A DNA stretch of 54,687 bases, from positions 1-54,687 of the forward strand of contig JAFGMV010000026.1 in NCBI GenBank assembly GCA_016927315.1, in the 5' to 3' direction. Origin of the DNA: Anaerolineales bacterium (GTDB taxonomy: Bacteria; Chloroflexota; Anaerolineae; Anaerolineales; Villigracilaceae). A program made the translations under genes and the position numbers. The notes beneath the pieces were generated by a model. The model had not been told where the DNA came from. It ran no database searches and saw only the letters and a list, made by a program, of their open reading frames with translations. Below, piece after piece: positions 45,793-54,586 of this stretch. Each line of letters starts with the position of its first letter. Position 1 is the stretch's first letter.

Positions 45793-46559
45793 AAGATTTT
45801 CTCCGCCAGAATCTTATCTGCCAGGATATTTGCAATCTCTTCCGGGCTGCCGGCTTCGATCATTTCGCAGCTGATTTCGCGAGCAGGGGGATTGATTACT
45901 TCTGGCCATGAAACAACAGCAGCCGGGGCTTTAATTCCCAGGTCTGCAAGCGACCAAACCGGAATTTCTGCCCGGGAGGCCTTCCGGATGCCCATGAAAG
46001 ATGGGTAACGTGGTTCACCGAAATCTTTTACGATGCTGAAAACACCGGGAAGTTTTCCGCTGACTATCTGTCGTCCTTCCTCAGTGGAACGTTCGACTCG
46101 GAGGGTATCGCCCTCGACATCGATTTTGGCACTCAGGCTGAATATTGACCAACCGAGGAGTCGGGCTGTCTGGGCAGGTGTAAGTCCGGCATCACCATCG
46201 ATGGCCTGCCTGCCAAAGAAAGCCAGGTCCACTTCCCCGATTTTTTTGATTGCGGCAGCCAGTACATGGGCGGCTCCCTGGGTATCCAGGGCGGTCAGGG
46301 CCGGATCCGTAATCAGGACGGCCTCGTCCGCTCCCATCGCCAGGGCATGTTTTAGTGCTTCTTTGGCGTTTTCGTTTCCAATGCTGATCGCGATCAAAGA
46401 GCCATTGTGGGCTTCTTTTTGCTGTAAAGCGGCTTCCACGGCATACTCATCCCAAGGGTTGATGACCAGTTGGGCATCTCCCCACGATACCTGTCCATTT
46501 TCAGCTACAACCCTGGCAGCCGAATCAGGCACTTGTTTGACACAGGCAATGATTTTCAA
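45789..46559 (-). CDS. etfB: Electron transfer flavoprotein, beta subunit
   Basis: The 256-residue protein has the EtfB features CVKQVPDS at the N-terminus, NPWDEYAVEAAL near residue 36, and FFGRQAIDGDAGLTPAQTA with the family DxG pattern. It binds AMP or FAD and pairs with EtfA. The start codon is TTG, fixed by a strong AAAGGAGG just upstream and by the conserved MKIIACVKQ N-terminus. The gene is preceded by an intergenic region with a possible TetR-type operator. Confidence 0.96.
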   Translation of the reverse strand: MKIIACVKQVPDSAARVVAENGQVSWGDAQLVINPWDEYAVEAALQQKEAHNGSLIAISIGNENAKEALKHALAMGADEAVLITDPALTALDTQGAAHVLAAAIKKIGEVDLAFFGRQAIDGDAGLTPAQTARLLGWSIFSLSAKIDVEGDTLRVERSTEEGRQIVSGKLPGVFSIVKDFGEPRYPSFMGIRKASRAEIPVWSLADLGIKAPAAVVSWPEVINPPAREISCEMIEAGSPEEIANILADKILAEKIL

Positions 46560-46672
46560 GGTTTCCTCCTTTTGGCGGGTAAAAGGTAATAATTTGTTTT
46601 ATTCTGCAGTGGGAAGTCGATGTGCTTCCGGGGAAGCCTGTTTTAATTATAGCGATAATTGGGAGAAAATCA

Positions 46673-46703
46673 ACCGAACGGTCGGTAGGTCGGTAGGTCG
46701 GTA
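46673..46703. promoter_or_regulatory. TetR-type palindrome plus tandem GGTCGGTA repeats upstream of etfB
   Basis: ACCGA-ACGG-TCGGT (46673-46686) is a palindrome of the kind bound by TetR-family repressors. Its right half runs into three direct copies of GGTCGGTA (46680-46703) with a fourth decayed copy. It lies about 115 bp before the etfB start. Confidence 0.5.
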
Positions 46704-46793
46704 GGATAGGTTGGTGGCAGTTTTATCATCCGACTGTTCGGAGTGAACCGTTATTTAGGGTCTATCCCCCGATTGGATTAACCAGGCAGCTGG

Positions 46794-46936
46794 GGGTGCA
46801 CTAAAATCTGTAGAATTAACAGATCCGAACTTCCCGAAAGGTTTCTTTCCGTCCCACTACCGGGCAGATCAACCTTCGGGACGCTGCTCTCAGGATGCCA
46901 TAGCTACGATAAAATCTGTAACATTTTTGTGCACCC
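46794..46936 (-). repeat. Intergenic repeat element of about 145 bp, copy B (MITE-like)
   Basis: The element is bounded by perfect 8-bp terminal inverted repeats, GGGTGCAC (46794-46801) and GTGCACCC (46929-46936). The similarity extends imperfectly a further 8 bases inward. The interior has an inverted pair TCCCGAAAGGTT/AACCTTCGGGA and two direct copies of TAAAATCTGTA. No clear target-site duplication is visible. Confidence 0.75.
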
Positions 46937-46957
46937 GACGATAAGGGAAAATTCCTT

Positions 46958-48325
46958 TTATCCCGGTTTTTCCAACCCATTGTGATGGCATAGTTGGGAA
47001 TACCAGAAGAAGCTGTCCTTTGGAGTGCGTACCAGGTTTTCGTAATCAATATGTACCAGTCCGAAACGCTGGGAGTATCCCCGTCCCCATTCGAAATTAT
47101 CCATGAAAGACCAGACAAAATAACCGGCCAATGGTGCACCTGCTTCCACCGCTTGCTGGCAGACAGCGATATGGGTTTTCAGATAGTTAATTCGATGTAT
47201 ATCGTGGACCTTACCATCAGGGCCGGGACCATCATTGTAGCTGCAGCCATTTTCCATGATATATAACTTATGAGGCTGGTATCGATACGTCGTGCGAAGG
47301 AGAACGTTGTAAATTCCTTCCGGGTAATTTTCCCAACCCATATCGGTCCAGTTATCTTTACCGGCTTGTTTTTCAAACACTTCTTGTGGGAGATTGTTTT
47401 CACTGGCGGCATCACGATGAATCTTGCGATTGTAATAATTGATGCCAAGATAGTCGCAGGGAACCGAAATGATGTGCATATCCCCATCCTTGATCCAGGA
47501 CATCTCTTCTGGTGCAATGCCCAAATCCTGGCAAATATCGTTCGGGTACCCAAACCCATAAAGCGGGTCACTGAACCAGCGGCTGTATAGGCCTTCGTGT
47601 AAACGGGCAAGGTCGCGATCTGCCTGGCTTTTGGAAGCCGGAACATCCCAGCAGGTGTTTAAAACAATGCCGGTTTCGGCTGAAGGGGAGTTTTGCTTCA
47701 ACACCGGAACCGCCAGACCATGTGACAGCAGCAGGTGGTGGGATACCTGCAGGGCGGTACGCAAATCTTTTATTCCGGGGGCATGATCCCCGTAACGATG
47801 ACCGTTCCAGGTAATACAGGCTGGTTCATTGTGAGTTGCCCAGCTTTTTACTCGATCGCCAAGTGCTCGGCTGACGATATCTGCATAATTAACAAAAGCA
47901 TCTGCCGTGGAGCGCCGGGCCCACCCGCCCTGTTCCTGCAGCACCTGGGGCAGGTCCCAGTGGTAGAGTGTTACATAGGGCAGGATATCCGCCTCAAGCA
48001 AGGCATCGATCAGCCGGCTGTAAAAGTCCAGGCCTGGTTGATTGGCAGGGCCGTTCCCGTCCGGAAGAATACGCGGCCAGGCGATTGAGAAACGATAGGC
48101 TTTTACTTCCATTCTTTGAAGGAGCGCCAGGTCCTCTTCCCAGCGGTGGTAGTGATCACAGGCCGCATCCCCGGTATCCCCATTCTGGATATTGCCGGGG
48201 GTATGGGAGAAATGGTCCCAGATCGATTTGCCGCGACCATCTTCCTTTACAGCGCCTTCTATTTGATAGGATGCTGTTGAAGCGCCCCAGATAAAACTGT
48301 CGGGGAAAGAGAGAAATTTTGCCAC
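46958..48325 (-). CDS. GH1 beta-glucosidase
   Basis: The 455-residue enzyme is a family 1 glycoside hydrolase of normal length. The acid/base Glu167 lies in THNEP and the nucleophile Glu358 in YIMENG. The substrate-site pieces FIWGASTASYQIEG and WSFMDNFEWGRGYSQRFGLV are intact. There is no signal peptide, so it acts inside the cell on imported beta-glucosides such as cellobiose. The GTG at 48325 gives the family N-terminus; longer readings would run into the previous gene. It is the last gene of the cellobiose operon. Confidence 0.92.
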   Translation of the reverse strand: MAKFLSFPDSFIWGASTASYQIEGAVKEDGRGKSIWDHFSHTPGNIQNGDTGDAACDHYHRWEEDLALLQRMEVKAYRFSIAWPRILPDGNGPANQPGLDFYSRLIDALLEADILPYVTLYHWDLPQVLQEQGGWARRSTADAFVNYADIVSRALGDRVKSWATHNEPACITWNGHRYGDHAPGIKDLRTALQVSHHLLLSHGLAVPVLKQNSPSAETGIVLNTCWDVPASKSQADRDLARLHEGLYSRWFSDPLYGFGYPNDICQDLGIAPEEMSWIKDGDMHIISVPCDYLGINYYNRKIHRDAASENNLPQEVFEKQAGKDNWTDMGWENYPEGIYNVLLRTTYRYQPHKLYIMENGCSYNDGPGPDGKVHDIHRINYLKTHIAVCQQAVEAGAPLAGYFVWSFMDNFEWGRGYSQRFGLVHIDYENLVRTPKDSFFWYSQLCHHNGLEKPG

Positions 48326-48344
48326 AATTAGAATTTGCCTTTCT

Positions 48345-49541
48345 TCAGGAGTGGGTGATAATCTTTTCGAGCCGCCTGGCAAGTGCATTGATACGATTGT
48401 CAACGATCTCGTCGAGAGTTCTTTCATTTTCCTGGATTTCCAGCCAGATTGATGCAGCCAGGTTGACTAACTGCTTTTCGATCATGCCCCACAGCCGATC
48501 GCTTGGAAAGGTTCTGCCAATTTTTATGGATTCCAGGAAAACATCACGAAAAGGATTTGATAACAGGGGTTCCGAGTTCCAGTTTTCTTCACTTACTGGC
48601 AGCCCGATGTTCGGGGCGATATATCTTGCTATGTCTGTGCCGCACAGGAATCTGATCAACCTCAACGCAGTTTTCAAGTTGGGAGTATGACGCCAGATGG
48701 CAAGGTTGCTGCCCCCGATGAATGGAGTCCTGCCAGGCATCATCGTGATCCCCAGGTTACTTTTAATTTTCTCGTCAAGATACATGTAAACCCAATAACC
48801 ACTGAATAGTACGGCGACTTTACCGGCGCTGAAAAGATTGTCTACTTCGGCTTCGTCTTTTTGTAGAAATTCAGGGTTGATGTATTTACCCAGCCGGAAA
48901 TAATCTTTGATAGCCGATAATGCCGCCGGTTGGTTAAATGTGATGTGCGAACCAGCGGGTGAAAGGAAATCTCCCCCCGAACTCCAAATCCAGGAAGCAA
49001 GGTAATGGATGGTATTATGTGAAGGCAAAGTTGGCAGGCAGATCGATTCTTTGATCCCCTTATCCTTCAAGGATTGAAGTGTCTTCTCAACGGTTCTGGG
49101 GTTTGAAAAGGCTGAATTTGGATCGATCCCTGCTGTTTGCAGCAAATCTTTTCGATAATAAAGTACGCGTACATCACTGTGCCAGGGAATGGAATAGATA
49201 CTGTGTTCCTTTTTTGTCTGGTCCCGGACACGTACACTTTCAAAAACCCGTTCGAATATCTGTTGGTTATTGATTACAAATTTGGCTTCATCGTCACTGA
49301 AAGGACGGATGGCATCCATGAGCATCAGGTCGCTTATCCAGGAACTGCCGACCTCCGAGATATCCGGTCCATTTTGATAAAGTGCGATTTCAAGCAGGTG
49401 CGACCAACCTCGCGACCAGGGAGTAATTTCCAGGTTTACTTCGATATTTTCTCTCTCTTCAAATTCCTGGATGAGTTTTTCTAAAGTCTTCCGCATTTCC
49501 TGGTCGCCGCGATCTAGTATAGAGAATGTAATGGTCTGCAT
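48345..49541 (-). CDS. Solute-binding-protein paralogue without signal peptide (1)
   Basis: The 398-residue protein has the fold pattern of an ABC-transporter sugar-binding protein (family 1): QNGPDISEVGSSWISDL near residue 56, YSIPWHSDVRVLYYRKDLL, LASWIWSSGGDFLSP, FSAGKVAVLFSGYW, and IGGSNLAIWRHT. The first strand begins directly at MQTITFSILD; there is no signal peptide, lipobox or membrane segment, so it should stay in the cytoplasm. Its start codon overlaps the stop of its paralogue by one base. No ABC permease gene is in the window. A cytoplasmic ligand-sensing role is inferred, not shown. Confidence 0.8.
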   Translation of the reverse strand: MQTITFSILDRGDQEMRKTLEKLIQEFEERENIEVNLEITPWSRGWSHLLEIALYQNGPDISEVGSSWISDLMLMDAIRPFSDDEAKFVINNQQIFERVFESVRVRDQTKKEHSIYSIPWHSDVRVLYYRKDLLQTAGIDPNSAFSNPRTVEKTLQSLKDKGIKESICLPTLPSHNTIHYLASWIWSSGGDFLSPAGSHITFNQPAALSAIKDYFRLGKYINPEFLQKDEAEVDNLFSAGKVAVLFSGYWVYMYLDEKIKSNLGITMMPGRTPFIGGSNLAIWRHTPNLKTALRLIRFLCGTDIARYIAPNIGLPVSEENWNSEPLLSNPFRDVFLESIKIGRTFPSDRLWGMIEKQLVNLAASIWLEIQENERTLDEIVDNRINALARRLEKIITHS

Positions 49542-50821
49542 TATTTTTTGTAATCTCGTATTTTCTGGTGGGTCTCATTCCATTGGTGATCCGGTTTTGG
49601 ATTTTTATCTTGCCCGAATTCTTGGTGGTCGAAATAAGAATTCATAACCGGTTCCAGTCGTTTTTCTAACGCAGTGATATGACTTTCTACGACATCAGCG
49701 ATCAGTCGATTGGTCGTATGGATATCATTCCAAACAGTTGCGAGGACGTCAACCAACCGTTTTTCTAACATCGCCCACAGTGGTTCACTTGAAAACGCGC
49801 GCCCAGCTTTCATCGTGAGGTACAAGCGTTGATATTCTGGTTTATCAAATGGGGAGCCGCGCCAATCCTGTTCACTGATGGGCAGACCAATATCTGGGTA
49901 GATACTCCTGGCAGTTTTTTTGTTCAATAAAAAGCGCAGCAGTTTTAGCGCCTCTTTTTTGTGCCTGGCATGTTTCCAGATGACAAGATGATTCCCGCCT
50001 ACATAGGGTATGCCAGGGACCTGTGCCAGGGCCAGGTTATTTTTGATCTCTGCAGCTCGATAAGTGACATGGTGGAGCGCCCAGGGCCCGCTGATGGTTA
50101 CTGCAGATTGGCCCAACAAAAATAGTTCGTTGGCCAGGTTGTCAGATATCAATTCCGGGTTGGTGCCCAGGAACCGGTACAGGTAGAAGTATTTTTTTAT
50201 CCTTTCCAGGGTCCCCGGTTCGGTCAGGGTACTTCTCCTGGTAATTGGATCAAAGAAATCCCTGCCGGTCTCCCATAGCCAGGATGCCAGGATCTGGACT
50301 GTCATGTGGGAGTATTGGGTCGGCAGCGATAGGGGCATGGCAATGCCGTTGTCTTTCAGTACCGACAAAGTTGTTTCCAGGGCATCTGTAGAGCTGAATG
50401 CATTCTCTTCATCGATACGGGCTTTTTCGAGTAAGTCGCGTCGATAGAAGATCGCCCTTGCATCTCCAGACCAGGGAATGGAATAAAAATAATTTCTGTT
50501 TTGAATTTCTTTTTGGGCGTTTTCGATCAGGTTTGGAAAAATGTCTTTCTTTCCAATGACTGTATGAATATCCCTGCTGCTGAAAGGTTGTACGGCATCC
50601 ATGGTAATCAGGTCGCTGACCCAGGAGTTGCCAACTTCAGACACGTCTGGTCCATTGCGGTAAAGGGCTGTCTCAATCAGACGGGACCAGCTTTGTGGCC
50701 AGGGGATGCATTCTACATCAACGCGGATTTTTTCTTGTTGTTCAAAGATATCCAGCTGACCTCTCAGCACCTGGAATACCTGTTCACCGCGATCGGATAT
50801 AGATAGATTGATTACCTTCAT
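49541..50821 (-). CDS. Solute-binding-protein paralogue without signal peptide (2)
   Basis: This 426-residue paralogue of the next gene shares blocks such as RNGPDVSEVGNSWVSDL, YSIPWSGDARAIFYRRDLL, LASWLWETGRDFFDP and YVGGNHLVIWKHA. Its first residues (MKVINLSISD) are already the first strand of the fold. In-frame sequence upstream of the ATG encodes no hydrophobic stretch, so a missed signal peptide is unlikely. The C-terminal 30 residues are charged and extra. It lies 64 bp after the PAS-GGDEF gene. Confidence 0.8.
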   Translation of the reverse strand: MKVINLSISDRGEQVFQVLRGQLDIFEQQEKIRVDVECIPWPQSWSRLIETALYRNGPDVSEVGNSWVSDLITMDAVQPFSSRDIHTVIGKKDIFPNLIENAQKEIQNRNYFYSIPWSGDARAIFYRRDLLEKARIDEENAFSSTDALETTLSVLKDNGIAMPLSLPTQYSHMTVQILASWLWETGRDFFDPITRRSTLTEPGTLERIKKYFYLYRFLGTNPELISDNLANELFLLGQSAVTISGPWALHHVTYRAAEIKNNLALAQVPGIPYVGGNHLVIWKHARHKKEALKLLRFLLNKKTARSIYPDIGLPISEQDWRGSPFDKPEYQRLYLTMKAGRAFSSEPLWAMLEKRLVDVLATVWNDIHTTNRLIADVVESHITALEKRLEPVMNSYFDHQEFGQDKNPKPDHQWNETHQKIRDYKK

Positions 50822-50885
50822 AGCGTTAGGCGGTTTTCCTGCAGCAATCCTTATTTCGAAACTGGCGCTGGTTCAGCCAGCCAGA

Positions 50886-51809
50886 TCATGGATTGATGTG
50901 CTTGGGAACTTCAAATAATTCGCAGAGTTTTTCATTGCGCTTGGCTTTGTACATGGCATGGTCGGCAGCCTTCAGTAAGGTAGTCGTGTCGGTCCCATGT
51001 TCGGGGTAGATGCTGATACCAATTGAAACGCTGACATCTCTTGCACGGCCTTCGATGTGGGTTTCCTTTTGGATAGTTGCACCGATTTTTGATGCAATTC
51101 GGACAGCATCCCGGCTTTTTTTGATTGTTTCGAGAATGATCACAAATTCGTCACTGCCCATCCGGGCAACCGTATCTGATTCTCTCAGGGTATTCTTTAT
51201 TCCGGCAGCTACCTGTTTGAGAACCTTGTCCCCGGTATCGTGCCCGTATTGATCGTTGATCACCTTGAACCTGTTTAAGTCCAGGTACAAAACCGCAAAG
51301 CTGGTTCTGAGGCGCCTGGCTCGTAAAAGAACCTGTTCCAGACGATCAAAAAACAGGTATCTGTTTGGGAGTGATGTCAGGATATCGTGTGTTGCCAGGT
51401 GCTGCAGTTCCATTTCTGCATGTTTTAATTTATTGATTTCACGGGTTATTCCCAATAGCCCGATAATATTGCCATGATCGTCATACACCGGCAGCTTTGT
51501 CGTTGAGGTCCAGAAAAGGTTCCCCTCTGGCAGTGTCCGACTTTCTACCAATCCGATTATTGGCCGGCCGGTTTCCATGACCTGCAGATCATCGATCAGG
51601 GTCCTTTGGCCGAATTCTTCCCCGTAGAGATCCTGATCTGTTTTGCCGATCATTTCTGAAGGATCGTTAAACCCAAGATCAATAGCCATCCTTCGACTGG
51701 CTCGAACCAGGCGGCATTGCCGATCTTTAAAATAGATACTATCGGCAAAATTTTCCATCAATGCTCTTAGCAATTTTGAATCGCTGAAATAATCTTTTTG
51801 ATCAGCCAT
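50886..51809 (-). CDS. PAS-GGDEF protein (probable diguanylate cyclase)
   Basis: The 307-residue soluble protein has an N-terminal PAS domain (about 15-125: FADSIYFKDRQCRLV, NIIGLLGITREI) and a C-terminal GGDEF domain with DILTSLPNR, LDLNRFKVINDQYGH and ARMGSDEF (signature at 218-222). The second Gly of GGDEF is Ser, and activity of this variant is not certain. An RxxD inhibitory site (RESD, 209-212) lies five residues before it, as in feedback-inhibited cyclases. It has no membrane segment. It sits between cellobiose phosphorylase and two cytoplasmic binding-protein paralogues. A GTG at 51815 is an alternative start. Confidence 0.88.
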   Translation of the reverse strand: MADQKDYFSDSKLLRALMENFADSIYFKDRQCRLVRASRRMAIDLGFNDPSEMIGKTDQDLYGEEFGQRTLIDDLQVMETGRPIIGLVESRTLPEGNLFWTSTTKLPVYDDHGNIIGLLGITREINKLKHAEMELQHLATHDILTSLPNRYLFFDRLEQVLLRARRLRTSFAVLYLDLNRFKVINDQYGHDTGDKVLKQVAAGIKNTLRESDTVARMGSDEFVIILETIKKSRDAVRIASKIGATIQKETHIEGRARDVSVSIGISIYPEHGTDTTTLLKAADHAMYKAKRNEKLCELFEVPKHINP

Positions 51810-51845
51810 AAGCACCCGGGAATGGCCACTTGGCCCGAAGTAGGG

Positions 51846-51892
51846 AAAAAAGCAGGGCGCCCCCGGCCTTCTTGAATATCAGAAACACCCTG
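51846..51892 (-). terminator. Possible terminator after cellobiose phosphorylase
   Basis: On the minus strand CAGGGTG and CGCCCTG form a short stem with a long loop, followed by TTTTTT. A TATAAT-like -10 box (51898-51903) just before it may start a transcript for the GGDEF gene, so this could be an attenuator. Confidence 0.4.
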
Positions 51893-51923
51893 TTTTCATT
51901 ATACTAAACCAAAATTGAAAAAT

Positions 51924-54368
51924 CTATGAAACGACTGCAACTACCCGGACAGTGTCTCCTGGTTGGGCATTGAATGGCACGATTGTTCCAGGCAGGCTTT
52001 CACCATTTACAGAAAGTTCGATCTGACTGCCGGTCCCTTTACGGAGAACCTTAATTTGATACCGAACCCCCCTGAATAACCGGGTTGCTTCAAAGCCATC
52101 CCATTTTGATGGCAGCGCTGGTTTAACTTCCAGCCCGTCAAATGTTGGGCGAATCCCCAAAATGTATTGGGTGATCGCGACATAATTCCAGGCGGCTGTT
52201 CCGGACAACCACGAGTTTTTTGCTTCCCCGTGGAAAGCGGCGTCTTTCCCGGCAATCATCTGCGCATAAACATAAGGTTCGCTTTTGTGCAGGTCACTGA
52301 TATCTTCACGGGCCGAAGGGTTGATCCGGAGATAGTAATCATACGCCTGGTCAGCGCGTCCAACCATTGTTTCAGCCGCCATGATCCATGGATTGGTATG
52401 ACAAAAGATACCGGCGTTTTCTTTATATCCAGGCGGGTAGGAGGAGATTTCGCCCAGATGCAGGTAGTACCGGCTGTAGGCGGGCTGCTGCAGGACGATC
52501 CCATGTGGGGTGGCCAGGTGCTCGGCGACTGCATCCAAAGCCTTGATTGCCCGACCATCCTCGATTCCCAGGCCGGCCATAATGCACATGCCCTGTGGCT
52601 CGATAAATATCTTGCCTTCCTGGCATTCTTTTGATCCAACCGGTTTGCCAAAAGCGTCAAACGCCCGCCGGAACCATTCACCATCCCACCCGGCTTTCCA
52701 AATGACGGTCTCCATCCCGGCGATCGATTTTTCCAACTGTTCTACTTCATCCCGGTTGCCGCGATGCTTTGCGATGCCAATCATATCTTTGGCGGCGAGA
52801 ATAAACAGGCCGGCAATGAAAACAGATTCGGCAACATTGCCTTCTTGATTGGTCGTTGTCTGGAAGGACTGTCCGGGCTCATCTGAAAAACAGTTCAGAT
52901 TGAGGCAATCATTCCAATCCGCCCGCCCGATCAACGGCAGTTTGTTGGGGCCAAGTCGGTCAAGTGTATACTGCAGGCAGCGTTGAAGGTGGCTATATAG
53001 GGATTCTTCGGTGCCCGCTTCGTTCTCATAGACAACCTGTTCGTCCAGGATGCTCCATTCACCTGTTTCTTTGATATAGGCATCGACTGACAGGACCAGC
53101 CATAAGGGGTCGTCATTAAAATCCGAGCCGATAGTGTTGTTCCCGCGCTTGGTTAGGGGTTGATATTGGTGGAAGGCGCCGCCGTTTTTCAGTTGTGTTG
53201 CAGCCAGGTCCAGGATGCGCTCCCTGGCCCTTTCCGGGATCATGTGTACAAAACCAAGCAGGTCTTGCGTGGAATCCCTGAATCCCATCCCGCGGCCGAT
53301 CCCGGATTCAAAATAGGAAGCAGACCGGGACATATTGAAGGTGATCATGACCTGGTACGCATTCCAAATATTGATCATCCGGTTTGTATGTTCGTCTGGA
53401 GTGGTGACCTGGAATTTGTTGAGCAGTTCTGTCCAACTCTCACGTAATTCCAGGAAGGCTTTCTCGACTTCATCCGCCTGAAGGAAGCGTTCGAGCGTAC
53501 CTTTTACGTATCGTTTGTTGAGTGTCTGGGATCCGGGCGGGTCGAATTTCTCGTCCTTTGGGTTTTCATGATATCCCAGTACAAAGATAATTTTCTTCTG
53601 TTCCCCGGGTTTCAACGCAATTTTGATGTGGTGTACCCCGATGGGCTGCCACCCATGGGCTATTGAATCGGAGGTTTTCCCGGTCTCGACAACCTGGGGC
53701 GATTCCCAACCGCGATAAGCACCCAGGAAAGCCTCCCGCTGGGTCTCAAATCCGCTCAACTTTTCTGAACAGGCAAAATACGCGAAATGATTGCGGCGCT
53801 CACGATATTCTGTCTTATGGTAGATCACACCGTCGACCACTTCGACCTGACCGGTGTTGAAGTTGCGCTGGTAATTTGTATAATCATCCCAGGCGTCCCA
53901 TAGGCAGAATTCAATCGCTGAAAATACGGACAGATCTGCGCCCGTGTCGCGTTGGTTCGAAAGGGTCAGTTCCCATATTTCAAGGTTTTCATTGTTGGGT
54001 ACAAAATAACGAGAGCATGCTTTGATTTGATGGGCTTCTGATTGGATCGTGGTGTAGCCCATGCCGTGCCGGCAGGAATAACTGTCCAGGTCTGAACGTA
54101 CCGGCATCCAGCTCGGTGACCAGTACGCCCCGCTCGACTCATCTCGCAGGTAGATATAACGCCCGCCGATATCCAGCGGCACGTTATTATATCGGTAGCG
54201 GGTTATACGTCTCAGACGGGCGTCTTTGTAGAAGGAGTACCCGCCGGCTGTGTTGGAGATCAGGCCAAAATAAGCCTGGTTGCCAAGGTAATTAATCCAG
54301 GGGAGGGGGGTATCTGGTTGCGTGATTACATATTCCCGCGTTTTGTCATCAAAAAAACCGAATTTCAT
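51924..54368 (-). CDS. GH94 cellobiose phosphorylase
   Basis: The 814-residue enzyme matches cellobiose phosphorylase over its full length. It begins with [20 protein letters not shown], continues with the N-terminal beta-sandwich blocks [19 protein letters not shown] and [10 protein letters not shown], and has the (alpha/alpha)6 barrel with the catalytic Asp in ADWNDCLNL (around residue 485). A second beta-domain ends the protein. It converts cellobiose and phosphate into glucose 1-phosphate and glucose in the cytoplasm, saving ATP, which suits an anaerobe. A LacI-type operator lies upstream of its start. Confidence 0.95.
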   Translation of the reverse strand: MKFGFFDDKTREYVITQPDTPLPWINYLGNQAYFGLISNTAGGYSFYKDARLRRITRYRYNNVPLDIGGRYIYLRDESSGAYWSPSWMPVRSDLDSYSCRHGMGYTTIQSEAHQIKACSRYFVPNNENLEIWELTLSNQRDTGADLSVFSAIEFCLWDAWDDYTNYQRNFNTGQVEVVDGVIYHKTEYRERRNHFAYFACSEKLSGFETQREAFLGAYRGWESPQVVETGKTSDSIAHGWQPIGVHHIKIALKPGEQKKIIFVLGYHENPKDEKFDPPGSQTLNKRYVKGTLERFLQADEVEKAFLELRESWTELLNKFQVTTPDEHTNRMINIWNAYQVMITFNMSRSASYFESGIGRGMGFRDSTQDLLGFVHMIPERARERILDLAATQLKNGGAFHQYQPLTKRGNNTIGSDFNDDPLWLVLSVDAYIKETGEWSILDEQVVYENEAGTEESLYSHLQRCLQYTLDRLGPNKLPLIGRADWNDCLNLNCFSDEPGQSFQTTTNQEGNVAESVFIAGLFILAAKDMIGIAKHRGNRDEVEQLEKSIAGMETVIWKAGWDGEWFRRAFDAFGKPVGSKECQEGKIFIEPQGMCIMAGLGIEDGRAIKALDAVAEHLATPHGIVLQQPAYSRYYLHLGEISSYPPGYKENAGIFCHTNPWIMAAETMVGRADQAYDYYLRINPSAREDISDLHKSEPYVYAQMIAGKDAAFHGEAKNSWLSGTAAWNYVAITQYILGIRPTFDGLEVKPALPSKWDGFEATRLFRGVRYQIKVLRKGTGSQIELSVNGESLPGTIVPFNAQPGDTVRVVAVVS

Positions 54369-54586
54369 AATTTCTCCTGCAATAATGAAATTTTTATACC
54401 AGCTTCAATATTCATGGAAGCGTTTACATGGATGTTCGTTAGTATATCATCAAATTTTTGTTTGTAGAGAAGAATATTGTAAAAAATGCGGTTTTTTCAG
54501 ATTTTTCCCTCTTTGTACCGCTGGCGGTTGGAAAAGTACGATCCGATTGAAATCCGCCCGCCGCTCGATTTAAACCTGCCGGTACT
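54369..54586. other. Upstream region of the cellobiose operon
   Basis: About 220 bp that should hold the promoter of the cellobiose phosphorylase gene. It is AT-rich, includes a LacI-type operator candidate (54415-54428) and an AGGAG ribosome site for the gene, but no clear -35/-10 pair was found. Confidence 0.5.
54415..54428. promoter_or_regulatory. LacI-family operator-like palindrome
   Basis: TGGAAGCGTTTACA is an imperfect palindrome around a central CG, close to the TGTAAACGTTTACA pattern bound by many LacI-family sugar repressors. It is about 50 bp before the cellobiose phosphorylase start. Confidence 0.45.

Larger units (their letters stand above)
46560..46957. other. Intergenic region with operator-like repeats and element copy B
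   Basis: About 400 bp between etfB and the upstream GH1 gene. It holds the ribosome site of etfB, the GGTCGGTA repeats (46673-46703) and the repeated element (46794-46936). No gene is seen. Confidence 0.7.

Noticed and set aside
46785..46945. Target-site duplication around repeat copy B
   Set aside because: The bases flanking the terminal repeats do not match each other, so insertion by transposition is not proven.
48345..50821. Ordinary secreted ABC-transporter binding proteins
   Set aside because: No signal peptide or lipobox is present, no hydrophobic segment is encoded upstream in frame, and there are no permease genes.
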